DNA of 64,000 nucleotides, from positions 4,751 to 68,750 of the forward strand of contig PLGY01000036.1 in assembly GCA_003139855.1 (NCBI GenBank). The letters run 5' to 3'. This DNA is from Candidatus Methanoflorens stordalenmirensis. Lineage in GTDB: Archaea; Halobacteriota; Bog-38; Methanoflorentales; Methanoflorentaceae. Positions 16,303-24,769 of this stretch are shown here, piece by piece. The notes beneath the pieces were generated by a model, which was not told the DNA's origin, did not search any database, and saw only the letters and a list, made by a program, of their open reading frames with translations. Each line of letters begins with the position of its first letter. The first letter of the stretch is position 1. The position numbers were made by a program, and so were the translations under genes.

Positions 16303-16632
16303 ATGGATGATGACCTTGAACAAATACGGAGGCGACGCCTCGAACAACTCCAAGCCCAGCAGAGCGGAATGCAAGGGCCGTCTACGGAAGAGGTAGAACA
16401 GGCACAGGCGCGGAAAAGCGCCTTGCTGCGACAGGTACTCACCCCCGAAGGTAGGGAACGGCTGAACAGCATTCGACTGACGCGTCCCGACTTTGCCGAC
16501 TCAGTGGAGTCGCAGCTACTCGCCTTGTACCAAAGTGGCAGGCTCACGGGAACGATAACTGACGAACAGCTTAAGCAACTCCTTAAACAAATTGCCCCCA
16601 AGAAGCAGAACATACGCATCACGCGCAGATGA
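16303..16632 (+). CDS. PDCD5/TFAR19-family DNA-binding protein
   Basis: A 109-aa archaeal homologue of eukaryotic programmed cell death protein 5. Its charged N-terminal helix (LEQIRRRRLEQLQAQQ) precedes the conserved core KSALLRQVLTPEGRERLNSI and ends in QNIRITRR. Archaeal members bind DNA or chaperonin; the precise role is unclear. ATG 16303 is preferred over the GTG at 16294. The end overlaps the next ATG by four bases (ATGA). Confidence 0.92.
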   Translation: MDDDLEQIRRRRLEQLQAQQSGMQGPSTEEVEQAQARKSALLRQVLTPEGRERLNSIRLTRPDFADSVESQLLALYQSGRLTGTITDEQLKQLLKQIAPKKQNIRITRR

Positions 16633-17216
16633 AGGTCGGCATTTTGTTCAGCGGCGGCAAGGATAGCGCGCTCGCAGCTATTCTCCTCAGCCCTTTTGCG
16701 CAAATTGAGCTCGCTACAGTATCTTTCGGAATTGTGCCAAATGACGCCGCGTCAGTGGCGCGCGTACTCGGTTTTCCCCACGTGATAATCGGCCTTGAGG
16801 CGGCCCTCGCAACGGCCACCGTCGACGCGATGATCGAGGACGGATACCCCAACAGAGGCATCAACCACCTGCACAAAACGGCGCTCGAACGCGCCGCCGC
16901 ACGCTATCAGGTAGTCGCCGACGGCACGCGCCGAGACGACAAGGCGCCGCTCCTGAACGTGCGTGAGGCTCGAAGTTTGGAAGATCGCTCAGCGATCGAC
17001 TACGTGCGGCCGCTCCTCGGCTACGGGCGAAGGGCGATCGACGCACTTGCCGACGCGCACCTCGAGGTCACGTACGGGGAGTGCATCTCGTTTGACTACG
17101 AGGTCGAATTGCGTAGAGTTATGGAGAGTTCGTACGGCTCCGAGGCCGTGGAGGCCGTTTTCCCTCAAGAACACATCCAGTCAAGGGTCACAGGACGAAA
17201 AAGCGTGGTTTTTTGA
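16629..17216 (+). CDS. PP-loop ATPase of the asparagine-synthase/ATP-pyrophosphatase type
   Basis: A 195-aa protein starting with ILFSGGKDSALAAILL, the SGGKDS PP-loop of N-type ATP pyrophosphatases. VVADGTRRDDKAPLLN lies in the middle. Archaeal orthologues sit in the same place between PDCD5 and L39e, which suggests a translation- or tRNA-related adenylation, but the substrate is not known. It overlaps PDCD5 by four bases. Confidence 0.82.
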   Translation: MKVGILFSGGKDSALAAILLSPFAQIELATVSFGIVPNDAASVARVLGFPHVIIGLEAALATATVDAMIEDGYPNRGINHLHKTALERAAARYQVVADGTRRDDKAPLLNVREARSLEDRSAIDYVRPLLGYGRRAIDALADAHLEVTYGECISFDYEVELRRVMESSYGSEAVEAVFPQEHIQSRVTGRKSVVF

Positions 17217-17327
17217 GCCGTATTGGCGTAAACCATTATTAACGATGAAATGTAATAGGCTACTCTGATCGCGAGGATGTTTGAAAATGCCGAGCAATCC
17301 GCCGAGATCCGCAACAGAGGGACTGTA

Positions 17328-17480
17328 ATGAGCAAAGTAACTAAGGGGAAAAAGAAGCGACTCGCAAAAGCCACAAGTCAAAATAGGCGCGTGCCGGCTT
17401 GGGTTACGGTACGTTCAAACCGCAACGTGACGACCCATCCAAAAAGGCGGCACTGGAGACGCGGTCATCTCAAGGTGTGA
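17328..17480 (+). CDS. rpl39e: Ribosomal protein L39e
   Basis: A 50-aa highly basic protein lining the peptide exit tunnel. It begins [18 protein letters not shown] and has the family core RRVPAWV and the ending [11 protein letters not shown]. Its length matches the family exactly from the ATG at 17328. L31e follows six bases later. Confidence 0.96.
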   Translation: MSKVTKGKKKRLAKATSQNRRVPAWVTVRSNRNVTTHPKRRHWRRGHLKV

Positions 17481-17486
17481 TCATTC

Positions 17487-17768
17487 ATGGCGAAAGACAC
17501 GAAGGTGGAAGAAGAACGGGTGTATACCATACCACTGCGAGCGGTGAAACATACGCCCAGGTGGAGACGCAGCAAAAAGGCGATGTCGGAAATTCGTCAG
17601 TACCTCGCCCACCATTTGAGCGCCGAAGAAGATAAAGTCAAGCTTGATCCCTCGATCAACAAAAAAGTCTGGGAGAGAGGTTCGAGCAATCCGCCGAATA
17701 AGATCACCGTCCGGGCGATGAAGTTCGACGATGGTGTCGTCGAGGCAGAACTCGCGGCCGAATCGTGA
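17487..17768 (+). CDS. rpl31e: Ribosomal protein L31e
   Basis: A 93-aa large-subunit protein near the tunnel exit. Family features include ERVYTIPLR, HTPRWRRSKKAM and KVWERGSSNPPNKITVRA. It sits in the order L39e, L31e, aIF6, LX that is conserved across euryarchaea. Confidence 0.95.
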   Translation: MAKDTKVEEERVYTIPLRAVKHTPRWRRSKKAMSEIRQYLAHHLSAEEDKVKLDPSINKKVWERGSSNPPNKITVRAMKFDDGVVEAELAAES

Positions 17769-17811
17769 TGTTCGTGTTCGCAAAAAGAAACCCACCTCTA
17801 GAGGATCCATC

Positions 17812-18480
17812 GTGGTCAAGCGCATCTCGATAGACGGAAGCGCCGTGCTCGGCGTCTTTGCTGTGTGTACCGAAGAGTTCTTGCTTAGTGCGCCAGCGCC
17901 TACCGAGGAGGAGCAACTCAACTTCCTGCAGGAGCTGGACGTGACCTCCGTCCCACTCCTCATAGGCTCGAGCGCGGTCGTCGGATCGCTCGTCGCTGGA
18001 AACTCGAACGGATTTGTCGTTTCAAATAACGCGCTCAAGCACGAGATCGCACAGCTCAAGGCGAGTTGCGGAGGATTGCCTGTGCGAAAGCTCCCCGGCA
18101 GGATCAATGCCGCTGGGAACGTCATCCTCGCAAACGATACCGCAGCGCTGATCCATCCCAACCTAATCGCTCGAGCCGAACGAGTCATTTCTGAGGCCTT
18201 AGGAGTGGACGTGCAGCGCGGAACGGTCGCCGGACTGAAGACGGTGGGAATGGCTGCGTGCGCAACGAACAAAGGCGTTTTGGCGCATCCAAAAGCGACA
18301 GAGGGAGAGCTTTCGAAGCTGGACGACACCTTCAGCGTTCCCGTCAACATCGGCACCGTGAACTATGGATCACCGCTCGTGGGATCTTCACTTCTTGCAA
18401 ACACAAAGGGCTACGTCGTAGGCCTAGAGACGACAGGAATAGAGCTCGGGCGGATAGAGGACTCGTTAGGGTTTCTGTAG
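17812..18480 (+). CDS. eif6: Translation initiation factor 6 (aIF6)
   Basis: Anti-association factor that binds the 50S subunit and blocks premature joining with 30S. The 222-aa protein has the five-fold repeated pentein pattern, e.g. VPLLIGSSAVVGSLVAGNSN, GNVILANDTAALIHPNL and GSSLLANTKGYVVG. I chose GTG 17812 (VVKRISIDGS), preceded by AGAGGA. The longer open frame to 17731 would overlap L31e with unrelated sequence. Confidence 0.94.
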   Translation: MVKRISIDGSAVLGVFAVCTEEFLLSAPAPTEEEQLNFLQELDVTSVPLLIGSSAVVGSLVAGNSNGFVVSNNALKHEIAQLKASCGGLPVRKLPGRINAAGNVILANDTAALIHPNLIARAERVISEALGVDVQRGTVAGLKTVGMAACATNKGVLAHPKATEGELSKLDDTFSVPVNIGTVNYGSPLVGSSLLANTKGYVVGLETTGIELGRIEDSLGFL

Positions 18481-18643
18481 CCTTTAGACCGTCACAAACG
18501 CCGTGCTCGTCAGTTTGGATAGCTATTTAACAGATAACCTCGCGAATAACTCAATGATCGAGGATCCTCGGCAGTGAGGACGTCGACCTCATGTGCGCAC
18601 GCCCAATGCGCTTATCACACGCTGATTAACGGATGGTGTAACT

Positions 18644-18832
18644 GTGGAAAGCAAAACCTTTCAAATAATGGGTTCCTTTAAAGCAGGACGTTCGTGGGAA
18701 CGATTCACAAAAAAACTCTCGAGCAACAACGAGAAAAATGCAGCCGAAAAGCTCTACTCACTCATCGGCAGTGAGCATGGCCTAAAGCGGAAAATGATTC
18801 GAATTGAATCCATCGAAGCGGAAGAAGTGTGA
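18644..18832 (+). CDS. rplX: Ribosomal protein LX (L18Ae/L20e)
   Basis: A 62-aa archaeal ribosomal protein starting from the GTG at 18644: VESKTFQIMGSFKAG, then WERFTKKLSSNNEKNAAEKL and SEHGLKRKMIRIESIEA. Size and position between aIF6 and prefoldin alpha match the family. Confidence 0.93.
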   Translation: MESKTFQIMGSFKAGRSWERFTKKLSSNNEKNAAEKLYSLIGSEHGLKRKMIRIESIEAEEV

Positions 18833-18836
18833 TAGC

Positions 18837-19262
18837 ATGGCTAGCGAGCAAGAAGTGCGCGTGTTGGTCGCTCAACTCCAACAAGCAGAGGCAGAGGCGC
18901 GTGCGTACGAGCAACAAACGGAGGTCATCAGCTTCACCATCAACGAGATAGAAAACGCGATCGCGGCTGTTGAAGCTCTTTCCAAGCCAAAGGTCGGCAA
19001 AGAAACGCTTATACCGATCGGGGCAAGCTCGTTCGTCTATGGCAGCATTCCTCAAACGAAAAGGGTTATCATCGGACTCGGCGCGGACGTCTCTGCTGAG
19101 GTGGACGTCACTCATGCTGTTTCGTACCTCAACGACCGAAAGAAAAAACTAACGGACATGCAAGGACAATTCGCTGCTCGACTGAATCAGATCGGCTCAC
19201 AGATCTACGCGCTCCAAGCGAAATTACAGGAGTACCAATCGCAGTCACAGGCGGCACGCTAG
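18837..19262 (+). CDS. pfdA: Prefoldin alpha subunit
   Basis: Chaperone subunit that forms the jellyfish-shaped hexamer with prefoldin beta and hands nascent chains to the thermosome. It is 141 aa. The N- and C-terminal coiled coils (EVRVLVAQLQQAEAEARAYE and LTDMQGQFAARLNQIGSQIY) flank a beta segment with TLIPIGASSFVYG. ATG 18837 starts four bases after the LX stop. FtsY begins immediately after its stop. Confidence 0.94.
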   Translation: MASEQEVRVLVAQLQQAEAEARAYEQQTEVISFTINEIENAIAAVEALSKPKVGKETLIPIGASSFVYGSIPQTKRVIIGLGADVSAEVDVTHAVSYLNDRKKKLTDMQGQFAARLNQIGSQIYALQAKLQEYQSQSQAAR

Positions 19263-20384
19263 ATGTTTGAAGGCCTGCGGCAAAAACTCAATCAGTTCAA
19301 GAAGACTGTCACTAACAAAGAGCACGAGCTTGATGACGCAGAGGTCGAGGCCTCTTCAAATGATGCAGCACGTCTAGCCGAAGGTCCACAAGAAACCGCA
19401 GGCGAGACATATACACCTCCCGCTGTTCACGATGACGAAGCAGTCGGAGTCTCTCGATCAGCTGAATCAGCGACGCAGCGGGAAGTGCCAGGAGAGGCCA
19501 CAAGAACCACAAGCGGCAGATCCCTTTTTGAGAGAGAAATAAAGGAAAAAGACCTAGAAGAGCCCCTATGGGATCTTGAGATTGCCCTCCTGGAAAGCGA
19601 TGTGGCAATGTCAGTCTCTGAAGAGATCGTTGACACGGTAAAAAAAGAGCTGATTGGCACCAAGCGCAAGTGGCGTCAGGACGTCGGGGCACTGGTCGAG
19701 CAGGCGTTGCGCGACGGAATTTTAAAAGTGCTCGACGTGAACAGCCTTGATTTCGACGAACTTGTCAAAAAAGCACCGAAACCTGTGACCATCGTGTTTA
19801 CAGGCATCAATGGCACAGGTAAGACTACAACCATTGCAAAACTGGCATACCGCCTCAAAAATCAGGGGTATGCAGTTGTGCTCGCGGCAGGGGACACGTA
19901 CAGGGCCGGCGCGCTTGAACAGATTGAGCGACACGCCGATAACCTGGGAGTGAAGCTCATCAAGCACCAGCAGGGTGCGGACCCCGCTGCTGTTATCTAT
20001 GACGCGGTGCAGTATGCGCGCGCGAAACACAAGGACGTGGTGCTTGCAGATACCGCCGGGCGAATCCACACCAATGTTAACCTCATGAATCAACTGAAGA
20101 AAATTGAGCGAGTTATTGACGCGGATCTTGTGGTTTTTGTCGACGAAGCCCTCGCGGGCAATGACGCGGTAGAACGTGCGCTGCAGTTCAATACCGCAAT
20201 GGCTATCGATGGATCAATTCTCACCAAAGTGGATGCCGATTCAAAAGGAGGGACCGCCATCTCAATAGCGCACGCGACGAACAAGCCAATCCTCTTTTTA
20301 GGACTCGGACAAAAATACGACGACATTGTCAAGTTCAACCCCCAGTGGCTTCTGAATAGACTGTTCGGCGAGGCAGAGACGTAA
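19263..20384 (+). CDS. ftsY: Signal recognition particle receptor FtsY
   Basis: GTPase that docks SRP-ribosome complexes at the membrane. The 373-aa protein has an acidic N-terminal region, then the NG domain: G1 GINGTGKTTTIAKLAYR, DTYRAGALEQ, G3 DTAGR and G4 TKVDADSKGG, ending in GLGQKYDDIVKF. It shares a transcript with prefoldin upstream and SRP54 downstream; the spacing is zero on both sides. Confidence 0.96.
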   Translation: MFEGLRQKLNQFKKTVTNKEHELDDAEVEASSNDAARLAEGPQETAGETYTPPAVHDDEAVGVSRSAESATQREVPGEATRTTSGRSLFEREIKEKDLEEPLWDLEIALLESDVAMSVSEEIVDTVKKELIGTKRKWRQDVGALVEQALRDGILKVLDVNSLDFDELVKKAPKPVTIVFTGINGTGKTTTIAKLAYRLKNQGYAVVLAAGDTYRAGALEQIERHADNLGVKLIKHQQGADPAAVIYDAVQYARAKHKDVVLADTAGRIHTNVNLMNQLKKIERVIDADLVVFVDEALAGNDAVERALQFNTAMAIDGSILTKVDADSKGGTAISIAHATNKPILFLGLGQKYDDIVKFNPQWLLNRLFGEAET

Positions 20385-21704
20385 ATGGTAATGGAAAACC
20401 TCGGCAGCTCACTTCGTGATACGCTAAAGAAGATAGCGCGAGCAAATCGCATCGACGAAAAAACGCTCAACGAAGTCGTCAAAGACATTCAGCGGGCGCT
20501 CCTCAGCGCCGACGTCAACGTCGCTCTGGTGCAACAGCTGTCGAAACGCATCAAAGACCGGGCGCTAAAAGAAGAGCTCTCCGGGAAGCTGAATCCGCGT
20601 CAGCACGTCATCAACATAGTGTATCAAGAGCTTGTCGCGCTGCTCGGTGAGCCAATCTCAGTGCTGCTCACCCGTCATACAGTAATTATGGTCGGCCTCC
20701 AAGGCAGCGGCAAAACCACAACTACAGCGAAGCTCGCGCGATTTTTTCAGAAAAAAGGTCTAAAAGCCGCGGTCATCTGCGCGGACACCTACCGCCCTGG
20801 CGCGTACGATCAGCTTTCGCAGCTCTGCGAGCGAATTGGCGTCGCTTTCTACGGCGAATCGGAGAGCAGCGACGCGGTCGAGATCACGACCCGGGGCTTA
20901 GCCGAACTGAAACGCTATGACGTCATACTTGTCGACACCGCGGGCCGCCACGCACTCGAAACGGACTTGGTTCTCGAGATGGAGGCAATCAACGAAACGT
21001 CGAAAGCGGACCAACGCTTTCTGGTGCTCGACTCTGGCATCGGTCAGCAAGCGAGCGAACAAGCGAAAGCGTTCAACGAAGCAATCGGCTTAACGGGCGT
21101 TATTGTGACGAAGCTCGACGGGACTGCGAAAGGCGGCGGAGCGCTCTCTGCAGTGGCCGAGGTCGGAACGGGCATCGCGTTTATCGGCATGGGCGAAACC
21201 ATCGACGACCTCGAGAAGTTCGAACCAGACCGATTCATCTCTCGACTGCTCGGCATGGGCGACATGAAAACCCTCGTCGAGATGATCGAAGAAGAACCCC
21301 CCATCGAGATGGAAGAAGCAGAGGCGATGCTCAAAGGCGAGTTTACGCTCAAAGACATGTACAAACAAATGGATGCGATACGCAAGATGGGCCCTCTGAC
21401 CAAAATCGTTCAAATGCTTCCGCTCGGATCACTCGGCGTCGACATCCCCAACGGGGCGCTTCAATCAACGAAAGAAACCCTAGAACGTTTCAAAGTCGTA
21501 ATGGACTCAATGACTGGCGAAGAGCTCGAGCATCCACGGATAATTCGAAGTTCACGAATAAAGCGGATCGCGCGCGGTTCAGGAGTCACTTCTGACTACG
21601 TGCGCGAGCTCTTGAAATATCACAAAGCGATGCAGCGGGCGATGAAAGGTGTCCGCTCTCAAAAAGAGATGCAAAAGTTCTTGAGAAAACAAGGCGTCAA
21701 GTGA
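20385..21704 (+). CDS. ffh: Signal recognition particle protein SRP54
   Basis: GTPase and signal-sequence-binding protein of SRP. It is 439 aa: N domain, G domain (GLQGSGKTTTTAKLARF, CADTYRPGAYDQL, DTAGRHALE, TKLDGTAKGGGALSAV), then the M domain with FTLKDMYKQMDAIRKMGPL and an RNA-binding segment (SSRIKRIARGSGVTSDYVRE). An ATG two codons in (20391) is an alternative. It closes the operon that begins at rnp4. Confidence 0.96.
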   Translation: MVMENLGSSLRDTLKKIARANRIDEKTLNEVVKDIQRALLSADVNVALVQQLSKRIKDRALKEELSGKLNPRQHVINIVYQELVALLGEPISVLLTRHTVIMVGLQGSGKTTTTAKLARFFQKKGLKAAVICADTYRPGAYDQLSQLCERIGVAFYGESESSDAVEITTRGLAELKRYDVILVDTAGRHALETDLVLEMEAINETSKADQRFLVLDSGIGQQASEQAKAFNEAIGLTGVIVTKLDGTAKGGGALSAVAEVGTGIAFIGMGETIDDLEKFEPDRFISRLLGMGDMKTLVEMIEEEPPIEMEEAEAMLKGEFTLKDMYKQMDAIRKMGPLTKIVQMLPLGSLGVDIPNGALQSTKETLERFKVVMDSMTGEELEHPRIIRSSRIKRIARGSGVTSDYVRELLKYHKAMQRAMKGVRSQKEMQKFLRKQGVK

Positions 21705-21727
21705 ACGCTGCACAGACGCGCGCGATC

Positions 21728-21868
21728 TCAGAGGATTTCGAGTAATTCCGCTTTTCGTTTTTCGTACGCTTGGCTAGTGATGAATCCCTTTTCACGCAAG
21801 ACGTCGAGCTTCTCTATTTGCTCGATTATGTCCTCCTTCATGCTCTGACGCTTCGGCTCCTCGGCCAT
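21728..21868 (-). CDS. Small SHOCT-domain protein
   Basis: A 46-aa gene running from the ATG at 21868 to the TGA at 21728. The product ends with IEKLDVLREKGFITSQAYE then KRKAELLEIL, a clear match to the SHOCT motif (short helical segment with K-G-x-I-T followed by K-x-x-L-L). SHOCT usually occurs at the C-terminus of longer proteins; here it stands alone after a short charged N-terminus. Convergent with SRP54. Confidence 0.75.
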   Translation of the reverse strand: MAEEPKRQSMKEDIIEQIEKLDVLREKGFITSQAYEKRKAELLEIL

Positions 21869-22011
21869 CGTTTTTCGGATTGCCTTTATGGATGATAAAC
21901 CTTATGTATTGTTACACCTAATGATAAAGATTCTAAATCTCGTCCTTCTCGAATAAGACTGCCATCCAAAAGGACGCGCCAAAATCTTGGCAAAAAGTAG
22001 CACTTTGGGCA

Positions 22012-22107
22012 AGCCGCCGGAGGGATTTGAACCCTCGATCTGCTGATAATTCTTTGAGCAGTGCTCAAATACGAATCAGCCGCTATGCCGAGCTTAGCCA
22101 CGGCGGC
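22012..22107 (-). tRNA. tRNA-Thr (CGT) with 22-nt intron
   Basis: Acceptor GCCGCCG/CGGCGGC, anticodon stem GCTGA/TCAGC, loop T-T-CGT-A, T-arm GAGGGTTCAAATCCCTC. A 22-nt insert (22048-22069) with a small internal hairpin (TTTGAGC.GCTCAAA) follows position 37. The discriminator U at 22012 is usual for archaeal tRNA-Thr. Confidence 0.9.
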
Positions 22108-22318
22108 CAAGCTTACTATGTTTAGATGTATATAAATGCTTTACATCAGCGTCGCAGGCACTTCCATGTCGGCCGCAGCTTCTGATCCCGGTGTGGTTGC
22201 TAATACACGCTCTTCGTACAACACTTAGCCTGTTGTTACCTTTTATCAGGAATAAGCGTCATAGAGAGTTGCAAAGACGCGAACAACGAGAGAAGACCTG
22301 AGTGCTAGCGGATAGATC

Positions 22319-23536
22319 ATGACGAATGAAGCTGACGAGATGCAGACACTCGACGCGATCCTCGTCCGCTACGGCGAGATCGGAATCAAGAGCGACAGAG
22401 TCAGGAGCCGATACGAGCGCACGCTCGTAAAGAATATAGAAAGAATGCTCCGCTTTTGTGCAATCTCATATGATGCCGTTGTCAGGGATTTCGGCCGCAT
22501 CTTTGTCAAGACACGTGATTCGGCAGCAGCTCCGGCAGTTGCAAGCGTTTTTGGAGTCGTTTCAACCAGCCCTGTCCAAACAAGCGTAGCAACTCTGGAT
22601 GCCATGCAGTCAGCTGCCCTGCGAATTGTTTCACCGTTGCTTACCGAGGGAAAATCCTTTGGCATTCGAGCACGTCGGACGGGAACGCACGACTACTCAA
22701 GCAAAGACATCGGCGAAGTTGTCGGACGTGCAATTGAAAAAGCAACTGGTGCGCCCGTGCGATTATCAACACCAGACGTCCAGTTGTTTATTGAAGTGCG
22801 AGCGAGCTGCGCGTATCTCTACACTGAGGTCGTCCCGGGGGTCGGAGGTCTGCCTTTGGGAACCCAAGGAAAAGTGATTGCTCTCGTCTCCGGAGGAATC
22901 GACTCGCCAGTCGCGGCATGGCTTATGATGAAGCGCGGCTGCACGATCGTTCCAGTGTTTTTTGACTGTGAGCCTTATCTTGGTGACACCGGGAGGCAGC
23001 GGGCAGAGGCCGTCGTCAGAGCTCTCGCCGTGTGGGCGGGACGTCCGCTGGATTTCGCAGTGGTGCATCACGGAGCCAGTTTGAGTGAATTCAAAAAGCT
23101 GGCCCCGCGAATGACCTGTGTACTTTGCAAGCGCATGATGTACCGGATCGCCGCATCAATCGCAAAAGAAGAGAACGCGCACGGAATCATGACTGGAGAG
23201 AGCATCGGACAGGTCGCAAGCCAGACCACTCAGAATCTCCTTGCAATCGACGAGGCCGCAAATGTTCCCGTCTACCGCCCACTGATAGGTCTCGACAAGA
23301 CGGAAAACATCAAGCTGGCGCGACGCATAGGGACATATCGTCTATCAACGGCCGGCGATTCTGCGGGTTGCACCGCCGCACATCGGCACCCGACGACAAA
23401 CGCAAACCAAGAGGAACTAAAACGGTATGAAGCTGAATTGCTGACACGCGAACTGAGTGACGAGGAGCTACGAAGTCTTGCCTGGCAACGGGTATTCCCT
23501 GATAAGTCACTTCGATGGGTGCTGAACCCCGAGTAG
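22319..23536 (+). CDS. thiI: ThiI-like tRNA sulfurtransferase (4-thiouridine synthase)
   Basis: Adenylates U8 of tRNA and transfers sulfur. The 405-aa protein has an N-terminal ferredoxin-like/THUMP region (VRYGEIGIKSDRVRSRYE, GVVSTSPVQT), then a PP-loop domain with LVSGGIDSPVAAWLMMKRG. A Cys-x2-Cys (CVLCKRMM) and the Cys in DSAGCTAAHRHPTT lie in the expected catalytic region. There is no C-terminal rhodanese domain, as usual for archaea. ATG 22319 is used; MQTLDAILVRYGE a few codons in could also be the start. Confidence 0.92.
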   Translation: MTNEADEMQTLDAILVRYGEIGIKSDRVRSRYERTLVKNIERMLRFCAISYDAVVRDFGRIFVKTRDSAAAPAVASVFGVVSTSPVQTSVATLDAMQSAALRIVSPLLTEGKSFGIRARRTGTHDYSSKDIGEVVGRAIEKATGAPVRLSTPDVQLFIEVRASCAYLYTEVVPGVGGLPLGTQGKVIALVSGGIDSPVAAWLMMKRGCTIVPVFFDCEPYLGDTGRQRAEAVVRALAVWAGRPLDFAVVHHGASLSEFKKLAPRMTCVLCKRMMYRIAASIAKEENAHGIMTGESIGQVASQTTQNLLAIDEAANVPVYRPLIGLDKTENIKLARRIGTYRLSTAGDSAGCTAAHRHPTTNANQEELKRYEAELLTRELSDEELRSLAWQRVFPDKSLRWVLNPE

Positions 23537-23641
23537 AAACCGCTGTGGTGCGCCGTGTCGCTTCAACTGAGCGTGCGAACAACCGCTGACTATTGCTCGA
23601 GTTTCGGCAGGGCGCGTGCGCGGGATTCTGCCACGCCTGTT

Positions 23642-23929
23642 TCACATCTGAAAGTCGGTCCAGCTTCGCGTAACTTCGTCAACTCCTCTCCGCAGATACT
23701 TTTGCTGCAGCAAATGGTCGACGTCGACCTCGAGAAGATTGGCGATTGAGAGGGCACAAAAAACCACGTCTGCGACCTCTTCCGCCGCGGCTGCTTCCTG
23801 GCGTCGAATCGCGGTCGCAAGCTCGCCGCATTCCTCCAAGAGAACCGAAAGAAGGAAAAATGAACCAGATGCTCTATCGATCTCGCCGTACCTCTCTTGT
23901 ATTTCCCTCTGAAAGTCCGAAAGATCCAT
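23642..23929 (-). CDS. MazG-like nucleotide pyrophosphohydrolase
   Basis: A 95-aa single-domain all-alpha pyrophosphatase. The metal ligands are visible in SVLLEECGELATAI (E-E-x2-E) and AEEVADVVFCAL (E-x3-D). Such proteins hydrolyse nucleoside triphosphates, possibly as housecleaning. ATG 23929 begins one base after the stop of the histone gene, so the two are probably cotranscribed. Confidence 0.85.
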   Translation of the reverse strand: MDLSDFQREIQERYGEIDRASGSFFLLSVLLEECGELATAIRRQEAAAAEEVADVVFCALSIANLLEVDVDHLLQQKYLRRGVDEVTRSWTDFQM

Positions 23930-23930
23930 C

Positions 23931-24137
23931 TTAGCTTCGCGATGCGGCCAAGCGGACGTCATCGACACGAATGGTTTTTCTCCCCGCGTGCTGTGCCAGT
24001 ATTAAAGCCCTCTCGGTGAGATCAATTACATAGTTTTCCATAACATTGGCAAGGGCTTCCGCTGCCTCTTGGCTTACACGTTCAGCGCCGGCTTTTCTTA
24101 TAATCCTATCAACAGGAGCAATAGGCAATTCAGTCAT
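23931..24137 (-). CDS. Archaeal histone
   Basis: A 68-aa histone-fold protein: ELPIAPVDRIIRKAGAERVS, EAAEALANVMENYV and RKTIRVDDVRLAA. It lacks tails, as is typical, and wraps DNA into hypernucleosomes. The length and the RKTI(R)xDDVxLA ending are diagnostic. It lies upstream of the MazG-like gene on the minus strand. Confidence 0.96.
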   Translation of the reverse strand: MTELPIAPVDRIIRKAGAERVSQEAAEALANVMENYVIDLTERALILAQHAGRKTIRVDDVRLAASRS

Positions 24138-24202
24138 TCAAACCTCCTAACCTCGTTTTTACCTTTCTTGTTTCGGTCCAGAGCACCACTGCGTTCTTTG
24201 CG

Positions 24203-24697
24203 CTATTTGAAGCTGGTATGCATCCAGTCCCACGGTTTCCCACAACGGATGTCCTGCATCTCGCCATTTATATTAGAGGGGCAGATTGTGAGATCATTCC
24301 ACGGACGCCGCTCCTCGTCAGGCGTCGTGTACTCGTAGAGCTTGTTAACGAAGTAAACTAAATAAGCTCGCTTGTCACCAAGAACCCTAAATCCGTGCCA
24401 GTAATGTCCGGGAATCCGTGCTGACTGCGAGACGTCGCTGGTGAGAATGATCTCATTAAGTTCTGCGGTCGCATCATCATACGCACATAGCTTAATCGCC
24501 CCGCGCAAAACGACGAAGTAATCCGTCTGTCCCCTAATGTGCCTGTGCCAAGCTCTAACGACCCCTGGATACGTGATAGAAAAATTGCATTGCTGAAGGG
24601 AGTCATCAACGATCCAGTCTTGCCTGACTAATTCTGTGAAAAATCCTCGCTCATCTGCGTGTTTGGTGAGTGCCCGTGTCTCTATTCCTTGAAGCAT
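24203..24697 (-). CDS. dTDP-4-dehydrorhamnose 3,5-epimerase-like cupin
   Basis: A 164-aa RmlC-family protein. The family core is visible as DERGFFTELVRQDW, NFSITYPGVVRAWHRH, QTDYFVVLRGAIKLCAYDD and IPGHYWHGFRVLGD. The His in AWHRH and the RG-x-I segment match the active-site region. It is shorter than canonical RmlC (about 180 aa) and lacks neighbouring RmlABD genes, so the nucleotide sugar it acts on is uncertain. It may serve the surface-glycan genes at 50-56 kb. Confidence 0.8.
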   Translation of the reverse strand: MLQGIETRALTKHADERGFFTELVRQDWIVDDSLQQCNFSITYPGVVRAWHRHIRGQTDYFVVLRGAIKLCAYDDATAELNEIILTSDVSQSARIPGHYWHGFRVLGDKRAYLVYFVNKLYEYTTPDEERRPWNDLTICPSNINGEMQDIRCGKPWDWMHTSFK

Positions 24698-24769
24698 GTC
24701 CAGAATACAACTGTGCGCTCTTAGTTTAACTTGTTTGCGTTATTGAGCCGCGTATGGCTCTAATCCAGG

